Position numbers and translations under genes: made by a program. Below, one piece after another: positions 8,419 through 16,159 of a stretch of DNA of 64,000 bases. This stretch comes from Vibrio sp. SCSIO 43136 (GTDB lineage: Bacteria; Pseudomonadota; Gammaproteobacteria; Enterobacterales; Vibrionaceae): assembly GCF_023716565.1 (NCBI RefSeq), contig NZ_CP071848.1:682001-746000 (forward strand), written 5' to 3'. The notes beneath the pieces are model-generated. The model was not told the origin of the DNA. It made no database searches and was given only the letters and a program-made list of their open reading frames with translations. How positions within the stretch are numbered: position 1 is the stretch's first letter; the number at the start of each line of letters is the position of its first letter.

Positions 8419-9375
8419 ATGAGTGATGAAGCAGATGATTGCAAATGTCCACCACCCGGTCTCCCGGCGTGGATGGGTACGTTTGCGGATTTGATGTCGC
8501 TGCTGATGTGTTTCTTCGTACTGCTGCTCTCTTTCTCAGAGATGGACGTGCTTAAGTTCAAACAGATTGCAGGCTCGATGAAATTTGCGTTTGGTGTCCA
8601 GAATCAACTGGAAGTGAAAGATATTCCAAAGGGCACCAGTGTGATTGCGCAGGAATTTCGTCCTGGTCGACCGGAACCTACACCTATTGATGTCATCATG
8701 CAGCAGACCATAGACATCACCCAACAGACGTTGGAGTTTCATGAAGGCGATTCTGATCGGGCAGGGGGAACCAAGCGTGAAGCGGGTAAGCTAACTGGGG
8801 GCAAGTCTCCAGAAACGTCAACGCAGCAGAACCAAAACACCGAATCAACGCAATCTGAAACTCAAGACTCGCAATCAGAATCTCAATCGGAAGAGATTGA
8901 AACCATTGTTGAGAGTATTAAAAAAGCGCTTGAGCGTGAGATGGATGAAGGCGCGTTGGAAGTTGAGAGTTTAGGCCAGCAGATCATTATCCGCATTCGT
9001 GAAAAAGGCGCTTTCCCTGAAGGCTCTGCTTATTTACAACCGAAATTCCGACCGTTGATCCGTCAGATCGCTGAATTGGTTAAAGACGTACCGGGCATTA
9101 TTCGAGTATCAGGCCACACAGATAACCGAGTGCTCGACTCCGAACTCTACCGAACCAACTGGGATTTAAGTGCGCAACGCGCTGTCTCAGTGGCGATTGA
9201 GATGGAAAAAGTGCGTGGATTCGACCATAACCGCCTACTTGTGAGAGGCATGGCAGACACCGAACCACGTGTACCTAATGATACTGAAGAGGGTCGTCGA
9301 GAGAATCGTCGGGTTGAGATCAATATCATGCAAGGCAAACCGCACCTTAGTGACGAGGTTTCTGCTCAGCAGTAA
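8419..9375 (+). CDS. pomB: sodium-driven flagellar stator protein PomB
   Basis: PomB is the ion-binding and peptidoglycan-anchoring half of the stator. The single membrane helix (about 20-40, TFADLMSLLMCFFVLLLSFS) carries Asp24, the residue known in Vibrio PomB to bind sodium. A segment just after the helix corresponds to the plug that keeps unassembled stators closed. Residues about 115-170 form a low-complexity Gln/Ser/Glu linker. The C-terminal OmpA-like domain has SGHTDNRVLDSELYRTNWDLSAQRA and RRENRRVEI for peptidoglycan binding. At 318 residues it is near the usual size (about 315). Confidence 0.96.
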   Translation: MSDEADDCKCPPPGLPAWMGTFADLMSLLMCFFVLLLSFSEMDVLKFKQIAGSMKFAFGVQNQLEVKDIPKGTSVIAQEFRPGRPEPTPIDVIMQQTIDITQQTLEFHEGDSDRAGGTKREAGKLTGGKSPETSTQQNQNTESTQSETQDSQSESQSEEIETIVESIKKALEREMDEGALEVESLGQQIIIRIREKGAFPEGSAYLQPKFRPLIRQIAELVKDVPGIIRVSGHTDNRVLDSELYRTNWDLSAQRAVSVAIEMEKVRGFDHNRLLVRGMADTEPRVPNDTEEGRRENRRVEINIMQGKPHLSDEVSAQQ

Positions 9376-9400
9376 TTTATTATCAAGATAAAGCATTGAT

Positions 9401-9429
9401 TAAAAGGTGAGCATTGTCTCGCCTTTTTT
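9401..9429 (+). terminator. terminator after pomB
   Basis: AAAAGGTGAG pairs with CTCGCCTTTT (one G-U pair) around CATTGT, and the right arm continues into a T run. Confidence 0.8.
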
Positions 9430-9446
9430 CTTGCCTCATGGTCGTG

Positions 9447-9452
9447 TATAAT
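9447..9452 (+). promoter_or_regulatory. -10 box for thiI
   Basis: A perfect TATAAT lies 45 bases before the thiI start and directly after the pomB terminator. The region where a -35 box should be falls in the terminator T run, so it is weak. Confidence 0.4.
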
Positions 9453-9497
9453 TCGCCGCCTTATGGCAGTGCCACCACCAATTTAGTGAAGTTTACT

Positions 9498-10946
9498 ATG
9501 AAATTTATTGTCAAACCGCATCCAGAAATCTTTGTAAAAAGTGAATCAGTGCGTAAGCGTTTTACGCGTATTCTGGAGTGTAACATTCGCATCATTATCC
9601 AAAAGCACACTGAGAATGTGGCGGTATTTAACCGTCGTGACCATATCGAAGTGACATCTGAAAGTGATGAGTTTTACCCACAGGTATTGGCAATTCTGAC
9701 CCAAACACCGGGTATTCACCATATCCTAGAAGTTCAGCAGTCTGAGTTTAAAGACTTGCACGACATCTATGAGCAAGTGCTAGAACTTAGCGGTAAGAAG
9801 ATCGAAGGCAAAACATTCGTCGTACGTGCTAAGCGTCGCGGTAAACATGACTTCACGTCTATCGAACTTGAGCGTTACGTAGGTGGCGGCCTGAACCAAG
9901 CGGTTGAGAGCGCAAGCGTTAAGCTAAACAAACCTGAAGTGACAGTTAAAGTAGAAGTTGCTGGTGACAAGCTAAATCAGATCCTTGCACGCCATAAAGG
10001 ACTTGGTGGTTTCCCTCTTGGTACGCAGGAAGATGTGCTCAGCTTAATCTCTGGTGGTTTCGATTCAGGTGTTTCAAGTTACTTGCATATTAAGCGTGGC
10101 TCGAAAACGCATTACTGCTTCTTCAACTTAGGTGGCCCTGCGCATGAAATTGGTGTTAAGCAAGTTGCGCACTACTTATGGGACAAATACGGCTCGTCGG
10201 CAAAAGTTAAGTTTATTTCCGTAGACTTTGAGCCAGTGGTTGCTGAAATCCTAGAGAACGTTGAAGACGGCCAAATGGGCGTTATCTTGAAGCGTATGTT
10301 TATGCGTGCTGGTGGCATGATTGCTGAGAAATTTGGCATTGAAGCACTGGTGACAGGTGAAGCACTGGGTCAGGTTTCTAGCCAAACCCTAACTAACCTT
10401 CGTCATATTGACGGTGTAACAGATACGTTGATCCTTCGTCCGCTAATTAACTGGGACAAAGAAGACATCATCGACCTTGCTCGTGACATTGGTACTGAAG
10501 ATTTCGCCAAGACCATGCCAGAATACTGTGGCGTGATTTCTCGCAAGCCGACAGTAAAAGCGGTGAAAGAGAAGCTTGAGAAAGAAGAAGCAAACTTCAA
10601 CTTCGAGATCTTAGAGCAAGTGGTTCGTGATGCACGTGTGATGGACATTCGTGACATCGCAAAAGAGAGCCAAGAGCAAGCGCCAGAAGTGGAGATGGTT
10701 GAAGCGGTTGAGCAACACGCAGTCGTTCTAGATATCCGTAGCGCTGAAGAAGAAGACGAGAGCCCGCTTGAGATCGACGGTGTTGAGATCGTGCATATCC
10801 CATTCTTCAAGCTTGCAACTAAGTTTGGTGACTTAGATCAGTCGAAGACTTACCTACTGTACTGTGACCGTGGCGTTATGAGCCGATTGCAGGCACTTTA
10901 CCTGCAAGAGCAGGGCTTTAACAACGTTAAGGTTTACCGTCCGTAG
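9498..10946 (+). CDS. thiI: tRNA 4-thiouridine synthase / thiazole sulfurtransferase ThiI
   Basis: ThiI adenylates U8 of tRNA and inserts sulfur taken from IscS, making 4-thiouridine, and also supplies sulfur for the thiamine thiazole. The 482 residues begin [12 protein letters not shown]. They comprise the ferredoxin-like/THUMP part (to about 165), the PP-loop ATPase with SGGFDSG near 182-188 and a C-terminal rhodanese domain. Cys344 ([11 protein letters not shown]) and the persulfide-carrying Cys456 ([14 protein letters not shown]) occupy the same positions as in E. coli. An upstream in-frame ATG at 9414 is rejected because it lies in the terminator and adds non-family sequence. Confidence 0.97.
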   Translation: MKFIVKPHPEIFVKSESVRKRFTRILECNIRIIIQKHTENVAVFNRRDHIEVTSESDEFYPQVLAILTQTPGIHHILEVQQSEFKDLHDIYEQVLELSGKKIEGKTFVVRAKRRGKHDFTSIELERYVGGGLNQAVESASVKLNKPEVTVKVEVAGDKLNQILARHKGLGGFPLGTQEDVLSLISGGFDSGVSSYLHIKRGSKTHYCFFNLGGPAHEIGVKQVAHYLWDKYGSSAKVKFISVDFEPVVAEILENVEDGQMGVILKRMFMRAGGMIAEKFGIEALVTGEALGQVSSQTLTNLRHIDGVTDTLILRPLINWDKEDIIDLARDIGTEDFAKTMPEYCGVISRKPTVKAVKEKLEKEEANFNFEILEQVVRDARVMDIRDIAKESQEQAPEVEMVEAVEQHAVVLDIRSAEEEDESPLEIDGVEIVHIPFFKLATKFGDLDQSKTYLLYCDRGVMSRLQALYLQEQGFNNVKVYRP

Positions 10947-10980
10947 ACTTAAGGCTTTAAGTTAGCGAGATAGAATTAAG

Positions 10981-11015
10981 AAACGCTTGTTGGGAGACTG
11001 ACAAGCGTTTGTTTT
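10981..11015 (+). terminator. terminator after thiI
   Basis: AAACGCTTGT and ACAAGCGTTT form a perfect 10-bp stem followed by GTTTTATC. It ends the thiI transcript. Confidence 0.85.
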
Positions 11016-11020
11016 ATCAG

Positions 11021-11159
11021 GGTAAGCGGACGCTGACGCTAACGGACGCTTCGCTAAGGGAGGAAGGGTAAAAGACAAGAGAAGGGGGAGCGTTTTGTTC
11101 TATGCTCTTTCGTTTCCCGTTTCCCGTTAGCCGTTTCCCGAGGGCATCCGTTTACCGAA
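11021..11159. repeat. heptamer repeat cluster A (mixed units)
   Basis: The left part (11021-11059) has GGTAAGCGG and related GCTAACGG / GCTAAGGG words. The right part (11111-11140) is a tandem run of 7-bp units, CGTTTCC twice, then CGTTAGC, then CGTTTCC again, followed by a diverged copy CCGTTTACCG. The left words are inverted versions of the right units, so the block is roughly palindromic. It lies between the thiI terminator and the accessory genes at 11163-11743. The same family occurs near 25.4, 41.6 and 56.7 kb. Confidence 0.85.
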
Positions 11160-11162
11160 TTT

Positions 11163-11510
11163 TCAAGCACTTTTTGTATTGCGTCTTATAAAAAACATTG
11201 TAAGTGAGCAGACAAAGCAAAGTAATGAGGAGATATACCCAGATATTAAGTACATCCTACCCATTTCACTCTCAATTGAATCTTTGAAACTTGGATCTAA
11301 TGCCATATCAACGAAGCCGCTCACCAAAAAAAGGGACGCAAGGAGCCCGCCTACTAGGAATATGGATTTATAATAAGTTAGCCCCGAGAGTAAGACAGCC
11401 AATGTTACGCCTAATAGCCACATTGACTCATAGCTCGGTATTTTGTCTGCTATCTCTGCCATAGCAAGTGTTGGCAAGAAGTAGGTAGTGATGAGTAGGT
11501 TCCATTTCAT
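11163..11510 (-). CDS. hypothetical three-helix membrane protein (possible immunity partner)
   Basis: No family is recognised. The 115 residues have an N-terminal hydrophobic segment that could be a signal or helix (NLLITTYFLPTLAMA), a helix pair around 31-66 (SMWLLGVTLAVLLSG, SIFLVGGLLASLFLVSGF) and a last helix around 88-108. Its ATG overlaps the stop of the preceding gene as TAATG, which indicates translational coupling. Small membrane proteins directly after peptidoglycan-targeting effector genes are often their immunity proteins. That role is only inferred here. Confidence 0.6.
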   Translation of the reverse strand: MKWNLLITTYFLPTLAMAEIADKIPSYESMWLLGVTLAVLLSGLTYYKSIFLVGGLLASLFLVSGFVDMALDPSFKDSIESEMGRMYLISGYISSLLCFVCSLTMFFIRRNTKSA

Positions 11511-11743
11511 TATTCAATGACCTCTACAGGGATATTCACCTTTGAAGACGTGATTAGTTCCAAAAGTCGGTCTGTCAGCTGATTCCCCCAAACACCTCCT
11601 CCGATATCAATGCAACCTGCTGAACCATCCATATCTCCTCCATGAATAAAGAAGTTCTCTCTACCAAATGTTTTTGTGGTGGGATGTTTATGTAATCTGA
11701 TACGCCAGTCCCCTTGGGTACGCCGAACAATAATGCATTGCAA
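11510..11743 (-). pseudogene. C-terminal fragment of an L,D-transpeptidase/amidase-like (DUF2778-type) protein
   Basis: The 77-residue frame contains FFIHGGDMDGSAGCIDIGGG, the His...Ser-Ala-Gly-Cys catalytic signature seen in DUF2778/Tlde1-like cell-wall enzymes, which are often secreted toxins. The frame opens only with a TTG that has no ribosome site and follows a TAA codon directly, and it is clearly shorter than such proteins usually are (well over 100 residues). It is therefore probably a 5'-truncated remnant. A short functional protein is possible. It overlaps the downstream membrane-protein gene at TAATG. Confidence 0.55.
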
Positions 11744-11907
11744 TTAGCTTATTGTTTGTAATGTAATTGGATTCTGATTCGCTACATAACTCAGCGAATG
11801 GGAAACATGGCATATTGAAATCTATGTGAAAAACATCAATACAAGTATTGGGTAGAAAAGCGTGAATATTGCGAGCTATGTCTATGTAGGGGTGGGGATA
11901 GATACAT

Positions 11908-12116
11908 AAAAAAACACCGCCATCATGGCGGTGTTAAAAATTTGACAGACAGGTCAAAAATAATACAGGAAGTAGATGCCAGAGCATTAGATTCCTCTGA
12001 CATGGTGGTAGAAAAATCTACCCACTCGAATTTCGAGTTAATGCAAACACAACATTGCAACCTCTAAGCCAATTAATCACCGGAGGGTAATTAAGCCGTT
12101 CAGGCTTAGCGCTGCG
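11908..12116 (-). ncRNA. gcvB: GcvB small RNA
   Basis: GcvB is an Hfq-dependent sRNA that represses many amino-acid and peptide transporter mRNAs. The minus strand matches the known RNA in layout: a 5' hairpin (GCTAAGCC / GGCTTAATT), the seed region GCAATGTTGTGTTTGCAT corresponding to the G/U-rich R1 segment, a hairpin with GGTAGA / TCTACC, the 3' block ACTTCCTGTA...GACCTGTCTGTC, and the terminator AACACCGCC-ATGAT-GGCGGTGTT plus seven T. It is divergent from gcvA, its classical activator. The predicted length of about 209 nt is close to the 205 nt of E. coli. Confidence 0.93.
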
Positions 12117-12122
12117 GGATGA

Positions 12123-12151
12123 AATATAGAATTTCTATGGTCAGTCGGCAA
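12123..12151 (-). promoter_or_regulatory. gcvB promoter
   Basis: On the minus strand TTGCCG (12151-12146) and TATATT (12128-12123) are separated by exactly 17 bp and would start transcription near 12116. GcvA, encoded divergently, is the expected regulator. Confidence 0.6.
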
Positions 12152-12160
12152 TCGACAAAT

Positions 12161-12166
12161 TATAAT
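12161..12166 (+). promoter_or_regulatory. gcvA -10 box
   Basis: A perfect TATAAT on the plus strand would start the gcvA mRNA near 12172. It overlaps the upstream part of the gcvB promoter region, consistent with autoregulation by GcvA between the divergent promoters. Confidence 0.5.
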
Positions 12167-12208
12167 GTTTCGGATAAAAAAAACTAATGTATATGAGAAA
12201 GGGCCTCT

Positions 12209-13111
12209 ATGTCTCGAAGATTACCCCCGCTAAACTCACTGCGAGTGTTTGAAGCGGCTGCTCGACACCTAAGTTTTACTCGTGCCGCAGAAGAGTTATT
12301 TGTGACTCAAGCGGCGGTGAGCCACCAGATCAAAACGCTAGAAGATTTCCTTGGATTAAAGCTGTTTAGACGCCGCAATCGTTCATTGCTTTTGACCGAA
12401 GAAGGGCAGAGTTACTTTCTTGATATAAAAGATGTTTTTACATCTTTGTCAGAGGCGACAGACAAAGTATTGGAGCGCAGCGAGAAAGGTGCATTGACCA
12501 TCAGTTTGCCACCAAGTTTTGCGATTCAATGGCTGGTGCCTCGTCTGGCAGACTTCAACCAACAAGAGCCGGATATCGACGTTCGTATCAAAGCAGTGGA
12601 TATGGATGAAGGCTCCTTAACCGACGATGTTGACGTGGCGATCTATTACGGCCGAGGCAAGTGGCCGGGCTTGCGAGCTGATAAACTTTACCAAGAATAC
12701 CTAGTTCCTGTCTGTTCTCCTCAACTGTTATTGACAGATAAACCATTAGCTGAGCTAAAGGACCTTAATAACCACACTTTACTTCATGATACTTCTCGTA
12801 AAGATTGGAAGCAGTTCGTGAAGCAGCATGATATTGATGGGGTGAATGTCAACCACGGCCCGATTTTCAGCCACACAGCGATGGTGCTGCAAGCCGCTGC
12901 TCACGGCCAAGGGGTCGCGCTGGGTAATAACGTATTAGCTAAACCAGATATTGAGGCGGGTCGACTGGTATGCCCATTTGATGAGGTACTGGTGAGTAAG
13001 AATGCTTTTTACGTGGTTTGTCATGAGCAGCAGGCCGATACTGGACGAATTTCGACTTTCCGAGATTGGATGTTAAAAACCGCCAGTCGTGAGCAGCAGG
13101 AGCTACGCTAA
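12209..13111 (+). CDS. gcvA: glycine cleavage system regulator GcvA (LysR family)
   Basis: GcvA activates the glycine-cleavage operon and gcvB in response to glycine. The 300 residues have an N-terminal LysR helix-turn-helix (LPPLNSLRVFEAAARHLSFTRAAEELFVTQAAVSHQIK, about 5-42) and a periplasmic-binding-like effector domain. The sequence LSFTRAAEELFVTQAAVSHQIKTLE and the divergent GcvB gene identify it specifically. The stop overlaps the next ATG (TAATG), so it is coupled to the hydrolase gene. Confidence 0.93.
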   Translation: MSRRLPPLNSLRVFEAAARHLSFTRAAEELFVTQAAVSHQIKTLEDFLGLKLFRRRNRSLLLTEEGQSYFLDIKDVFTSLSEATDKVLERSEKGALTISLPPSFAIQWLVPRLADFNQQEPDIDVRIKAVDMDEGSLTDDVDVAIYYGRGKWPGLRADKLYQEYLVPVCSPQLLLTDKPLAELKDLNNHTLLHDTSRKDWKQFVKQHDIDGVNVNHGPIFSHTAMVLQAAAHGQGVALGNNVLAKPDIEAGRLVCPFDEVLVSKNAFYVVCHEQQADTGRISTFRDWMLKTASREQQELR

Positions 13112-13737
13112 TGGATAATGTAATCATTAATGGTGATGGCGACGTCACCTTTCTTTTTGCTCATGGTGCAGGCGCTGGAATTGATCATGCATTTATGCAG
13201 ACCCTAGCTGAGGGGATCGCCTCTCATGGGATAAAAGTGGTGCGCTTTAACTTTCCTTACATGATCAAGCGAGGAGAAGATGGCAAAAAGCGCCCACCCG
13301 ATCGAGCTCCCAAGCTTATAGAAGCATTCGAGCAAAAGATTGCAGAGTACAGCAAGCAAGGTAAGGTCTTCATTGGTGGTAAGTCGATGGGAGGGCGTAT
13401 GGCAAGCTTGTGTAGTGATAATGAAAACGTTGCTGCTGTTGTTTGTATGGGATTTCCATTCCACCCACCAGGTAAGCCTGAAAACTTCAAAGGCGAGCAC
13501 ATGGCCAGCTTAACTAAGCCATGCCTAATTGCTCAAGGGGATCGAGATCCATTTGGTACTCAAGAGGATATTGCTGGCTACAAGTTATCAGACCAAATAG
13601 AGCTGTGTTGGATTCCAGATGGTGAGCACAGTTTTAAACCTCGTAAGCGCTCGGGTTATACCGAAGAGGGTAACTTACAATTGGCTATAGATAAGGTGGC
13701 CGAGTTTATTCTTCGGGAGGCGAAACGTGCGCTCTAA
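13111..13737 (+). CDS. alpha/beta-family hydrolase (KANL3/Tex30-like)
   Basis: A cytoplasmic hydrolase of unknown substrate. The 208 residues show the alpha/beta-hydrolase pattern: the oxyanion segment FLFAHGAGAG (14-23), the nucleophile elbow GGKSMGGR with Ser92, an acidic residue in AQGDRDPFG and the histidine in DGEHSF. It matches the family often annotated as KANL3/Tex30 or COG3571. It is translationally coupled to gcvA through TAATG and overlaps the DUF423 gene by 11 bp, so gcvA, this gene, the DUF423 gene and rlmM form one operon. Confidence 0.85.
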   Translation: MDNVIINGDGDVTFLFAHGAGAGIDHAFMQTLAEGIASHGIKVVRFNFPYMIKRGEDGKKRPPDRAPKLIEAFEQKIAEYSKQGKVFIGGKSMGGRMASLCSDNENVAAVVCMGFPFHPPGKPENFKGEHMASLTKPCLIAQGDRDPFGTQEDIAGYKLSDQIELCWIPDGEHSFKPRKRSGYTEEGNLQLAIDKVAEFILREAKRAL

Positions 13738-14122
13738 TCATCTATTAACTTTGCTATCAGTGCTTGGCGCTGTCGCCGTGATGCTCGGAGCGTTTGCCGC
13801 TCACGGGCTAAAAGCCATGCTTAGCCCATATCACCTTGAAGTCTTTAATACAGGGGTGTTTTATCAGTTTATTCATGTGCTTGCCGCACTATTTTGCTGG
13901 TTACTGATGTTGCGTGCATCGGTCAAAACGCAAAAAACACTGCGATGGGCGATAAATTGCTTTATCATCGGCATCTTTTGTTTTAGTGGCAGCCTTTATG
14001 CTTTGGCAATCACTGGGATTAAATGGTTTGGACCGATAACACCAATGGGTGGTCTGCTGTTTATTGTCGGTTGGTTGATGCTAGCGGTATCGGCGTGGAA
14101 ATTTGAAGAGGTGACTCAGTGA
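13727..14122 (+). CDS. DUF423 inner-membrane protein (YgdD-like)
   Basis: A small integral membrane protein of 131 residues with four predicted helices. [16 protein letters not shown] and [17 protein letters not shown] are hallmarks of DUF423 / E. coli YgdD, whose function is unknown. The start is GTG at 13727 inside the end of the hydrolase gene, and its stop overlaps the rlmM start (GTGA). The gcvA-ygdD-rlmM order is the same as in E. coli, with the hydrolase added. Confidence 0.9.
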   Translation: MRSNHLLTLLSVLGAVAVMLGAFAAHGLKAMLSPYHLEVFNTGVFYQFIHVLAALFCWLLMLRASVKTQKTLRWAINCFIIGIFCFSGSLYALAITGIKWFGPITPMGGLLFIVGWLMLAVSAWKFEEVTQ

Positions 14123-15210
14123 AACAGTTAATGCTTTACTGTCGACAAGGGTTTGAAAAAGAGTGCGCAGGTGAAATTCAAGACCGCGCAACTCAGTTGG
14201 AAGTGTACGGCTTTCCTCGTGTAGCAAAAAACTCGGGTTACGTACTTTTTGAGTGTTATCAAGATGGTGACGCTGCCAAGCTGGTAAAAGAACTGGACTT
14301 CCAATCGCTGATCTTTGCTCGTCAGATGTTTGCTGTCGCTGCTGAGTTTAGCGAGCTGCCAAGCGATGACCGTATCTCGCCGATTTTGTCAGAACTGGCA
14401 GAGCACGAAGAGTTGCCAATCTGTGGCGACTTACGTATCGAGACCCCTGATACTAACGAAGCGAAAGAGCTTTTGAAGTTCTGCCGCAAGTTTACCGTGC
14501 CGCTTCGCCAAGCGATGCGTGGCAAAGGTTTGTTGTATAAGAAAGACAACCCTAAAAAGCCGGTGATGCACCTTTGCTTTGTTGCGCCGGGCCACTGTTT
14601 TGCAGGTTTCTCTGTCGCAGGTAATAACTCTGCGTTCTTTATGGGCATTCCTCGTTTGAAGTTCCCAGCGGATGCGCCAAGCCGCTCAACCTTGAAGCTG
14701 GAAGAGGCATTTCATGTATTCATCCCTCGTGACGAGTGGGATGATCGACTGGCTTCAGGGATGTGGGGTGTAGATCTTGGTGCCTGTCCTGGAGGCTGGA
14801 CCTACCAATTGGTTAAGCGCTCGATGTTCGTTCACTCCATTGATAATGGCATGATGGCTGATAGCTTGATGGAAACTGGCCAGGTGAAACATCACCAAGA
14901 AGATGGCTTTAAGTTTGAGCCACCACGTAAGAATGTCACTTGGTTGGTTTGCGACATGATTGAGAAGCCAGCACGTGTGGCTCACCTCATGGGTGAGTGG
15001 ATCATCAAAGGTTGGGCTAAAGAAGCTATTTTTAACCTCAAGTTGCCGATGAAAGGCCGCTACGATGAAGTACTGCAAGATATCGAGAACTTGAAGCAGT
15101 TCCTAATTGAGAACAAGGTTAAATTCCGCATGCAGGCGAAACACCTTTATCATGACCGTGAAGAGATCACGGTGCATGTTCAGTGTTTGTCGAACATCTC
15201 GCCGCATTAA
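14119..15210 (+). CDS. rlmM: 23S rRNA (cytidine2498-2'-O)-methyltransferase
   Basis: RlmM methylates the 2'-O of C2498 in 23S rRNA using S-adenosylmethionine. The 363 residues (E. coli about 366) contain a THUMP-like N-terminal region ([15 protein letters not shown]) and a Rossmann methyltransferase core with [19 protein letters not shown] at about 214-232, followed by the catalytic region [12 protein letters not shown] and [11 protein letters not shown]. It starts with GTG overlapping the stop of the preceding gene. A bidirectional terminator follows. Confidence 0.95.
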   Translation: MKQLMLYCRQGFEKECAGEIQDRATQLEVYGFPRVAKNSGYVLFECYQDGDAAKLVKELDFQSLIFARQMFAVAAEFSELPSDDRISPILSELAEHEELPICGDLRIETPDTNEAKELLKFCRKFTVPLRQAMRGKGLLYKKDNPKKPVMHLCFVAPGHCFAGFSVAGNNSAFFMGIPRLKFPADAPSRSTLKLEEAFHVFIPRDEWDDRLASGMWGVDLGACPGGWTYQLVKRSMFVHSIDNGMMADSLMETGQVKHHQEDGFKFEPPRKNVTWLVCDMIEKPARVAHLMGEWIIKGWAKEAIFNLKLPMKGRYDEVLQDIENLKQFLIENKVKFRMQAKHLYHDREEITVHVQCLSNISPH

Positions 15211-15286
15211 TGGTTCGGTAACGGGGAAAGGGCCGCTATGCTTAGCGCAAAAGGGTGTTGGTCTTTTTACTCGATTGGAAGTTTAT

Positions 15287-15317
15287 AAGGGGAAGCTGGT
15301 GCTTCCCCTTTGTTTTT
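15287..15317. terminator. bidirectional terminator rlmM / xni
   Basis: AAGGGGAAGC and GCTTCCCCTT form a perfect stem around TGGT. On the plus strand it is followed by TGTTTTTG. On the minus strand it follows the end of xni. Confidence 0.75.
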
Positions 15318-15319
15318 GC

Positions 15320-16102
15320 TCAATTGGTTTGCGGGCCTTCAAAGCGCAGGTCTTGCAGGTTAAACCCAAGCTCCATGTCGGTTTTGAGTCCTGCGACTTG
15401 TTTGCACAAACGCGCAGACTCAATATGCTCATCCAATTTCTTGCGATATTTGCTCGGCAACTCTTCACTGGCAAAGGCCGCTTCAATATCTGGAAATTGA
15501 GTTAAGATCTCTTTAGCTGCTTTTGGTCCTACCCCAGGAACTCCCGGTACTTGGCTTGAACTGATCCCTGTTAGTCCCCAGTAGTCTGCAAGTTGCTCTG
15601 GTGTTACCCCAAACTCTTTTTCGATGAATGGTGCATCTAACCAGCGGTGCTGAAAATAGTCTCGAATCTGCAGTGTTGGCTGTAGCAATTGACAGTAACC
15701 TTTATCGGTCGAGATTATTGTTACTTTTTGCCCATGTCCTGCGACTTTAGTGGCGAGTGTTGCCACCAAATCATCCGCCTCATCACCATCAGAAAGCAGA
15801 GAATCAATCCCAAGCTCCCACCATGCTTGTTGAATGGTATCTAGGCCATTTAGCAAGGGTTCTGGCATCGGTTTACGATTCTGTTTGTAAGCGGGCAGTA
15901 CTTCTGCGCGCCAGCCTCTGTCCTGACCGTGATGGTCAAATACTGCGATCATGTGGGTCGGCTGGGATTCGTTGATGATTCGACGCAAGGTACGGCTAGT
16001 CGTCTCGATAGTACGGGCGATGTCGGTTGCATCTGGTTGGGCAGAGTGCACACGACGAATAAGGTTGAGTGCGTCGATAATAACTAGGTGGATTGCAGAC
16101 AT
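15320..16102 (-). CDS. xni: flap endonuclease Xni (ExoIX)
   Basis: Xni is a 5'-nuclease-family protein related to the DNA polymerase I 5' domain. It starts MSAIHLVIIDALNLIRRVH, with 260 residues. DxxG/acidic motifs include VIIDALN, AVFDHHG, SDGDEADDLVATLA and STDKGYCQLL. The helix-hairpin-helix region GISSSQVPGVPGVGPKAAKEIL is intact. An eight-codon longer start at 16126 is rejected because it falls in the terminator region and lacks conservation. The gene converges on rlmM. Confidence 0.93.
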   Translation of the reverse strand: MSAIHLVIIDALNLIRRVHSAQPDATDIARTIETTSRTLRRIINESQPTHMIAVFDHHGQDRGWRAEVLPAYKQNRKPMPEPLLNGLDTIQQAWWELGIDSLLSDGDEADDLVATLATKVAGHGQKVTIISTDKGYCQLLQPTLQIRDYFQHRWLDAPFIEKEFGVTPEQLADYWGLTGISSSQVPGVPGVGPKAAKEILTQFPDIEAAFASEELPSKYRKKLDEHIESARLCKQVAGLKTDMELGFNLQDLRFEGPQTN

Positions 16103-16111
16103 AAAAACAGT

Positions 16112-16135
16112 AAAAAAGGGGCTCAAGGCCCCTAG
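16112..16135 (-). terminator. terminator after ppnN
   Basis: On the minus strand AGGGGCC-TTGA-GGCCCCT-type pairing (GGGGCC with GGCCCC) is followed by six T residues. It separates ppnN from xni. Confidence 0.8.
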
Positions 16136-16159
16136 TGTAAAGGATTCAAGATCAAGCTG

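Noticed and set aside
9414-9497. N-terminal extension of thiI from 9414
   Set aside because: It runs through the pomB terminator and promoter; MKFIVKPHP at 9498 is the family start and gives the E. coli numbering of both key cysteines.
10403-10810. Long open frame antisense to thiI, and similar ones opposite tsf, dnaE, frr and others
   Set aside because: These are shadows of biased codon use in the real genes: Ser/Arg-rich, without ribosome sites or family features.
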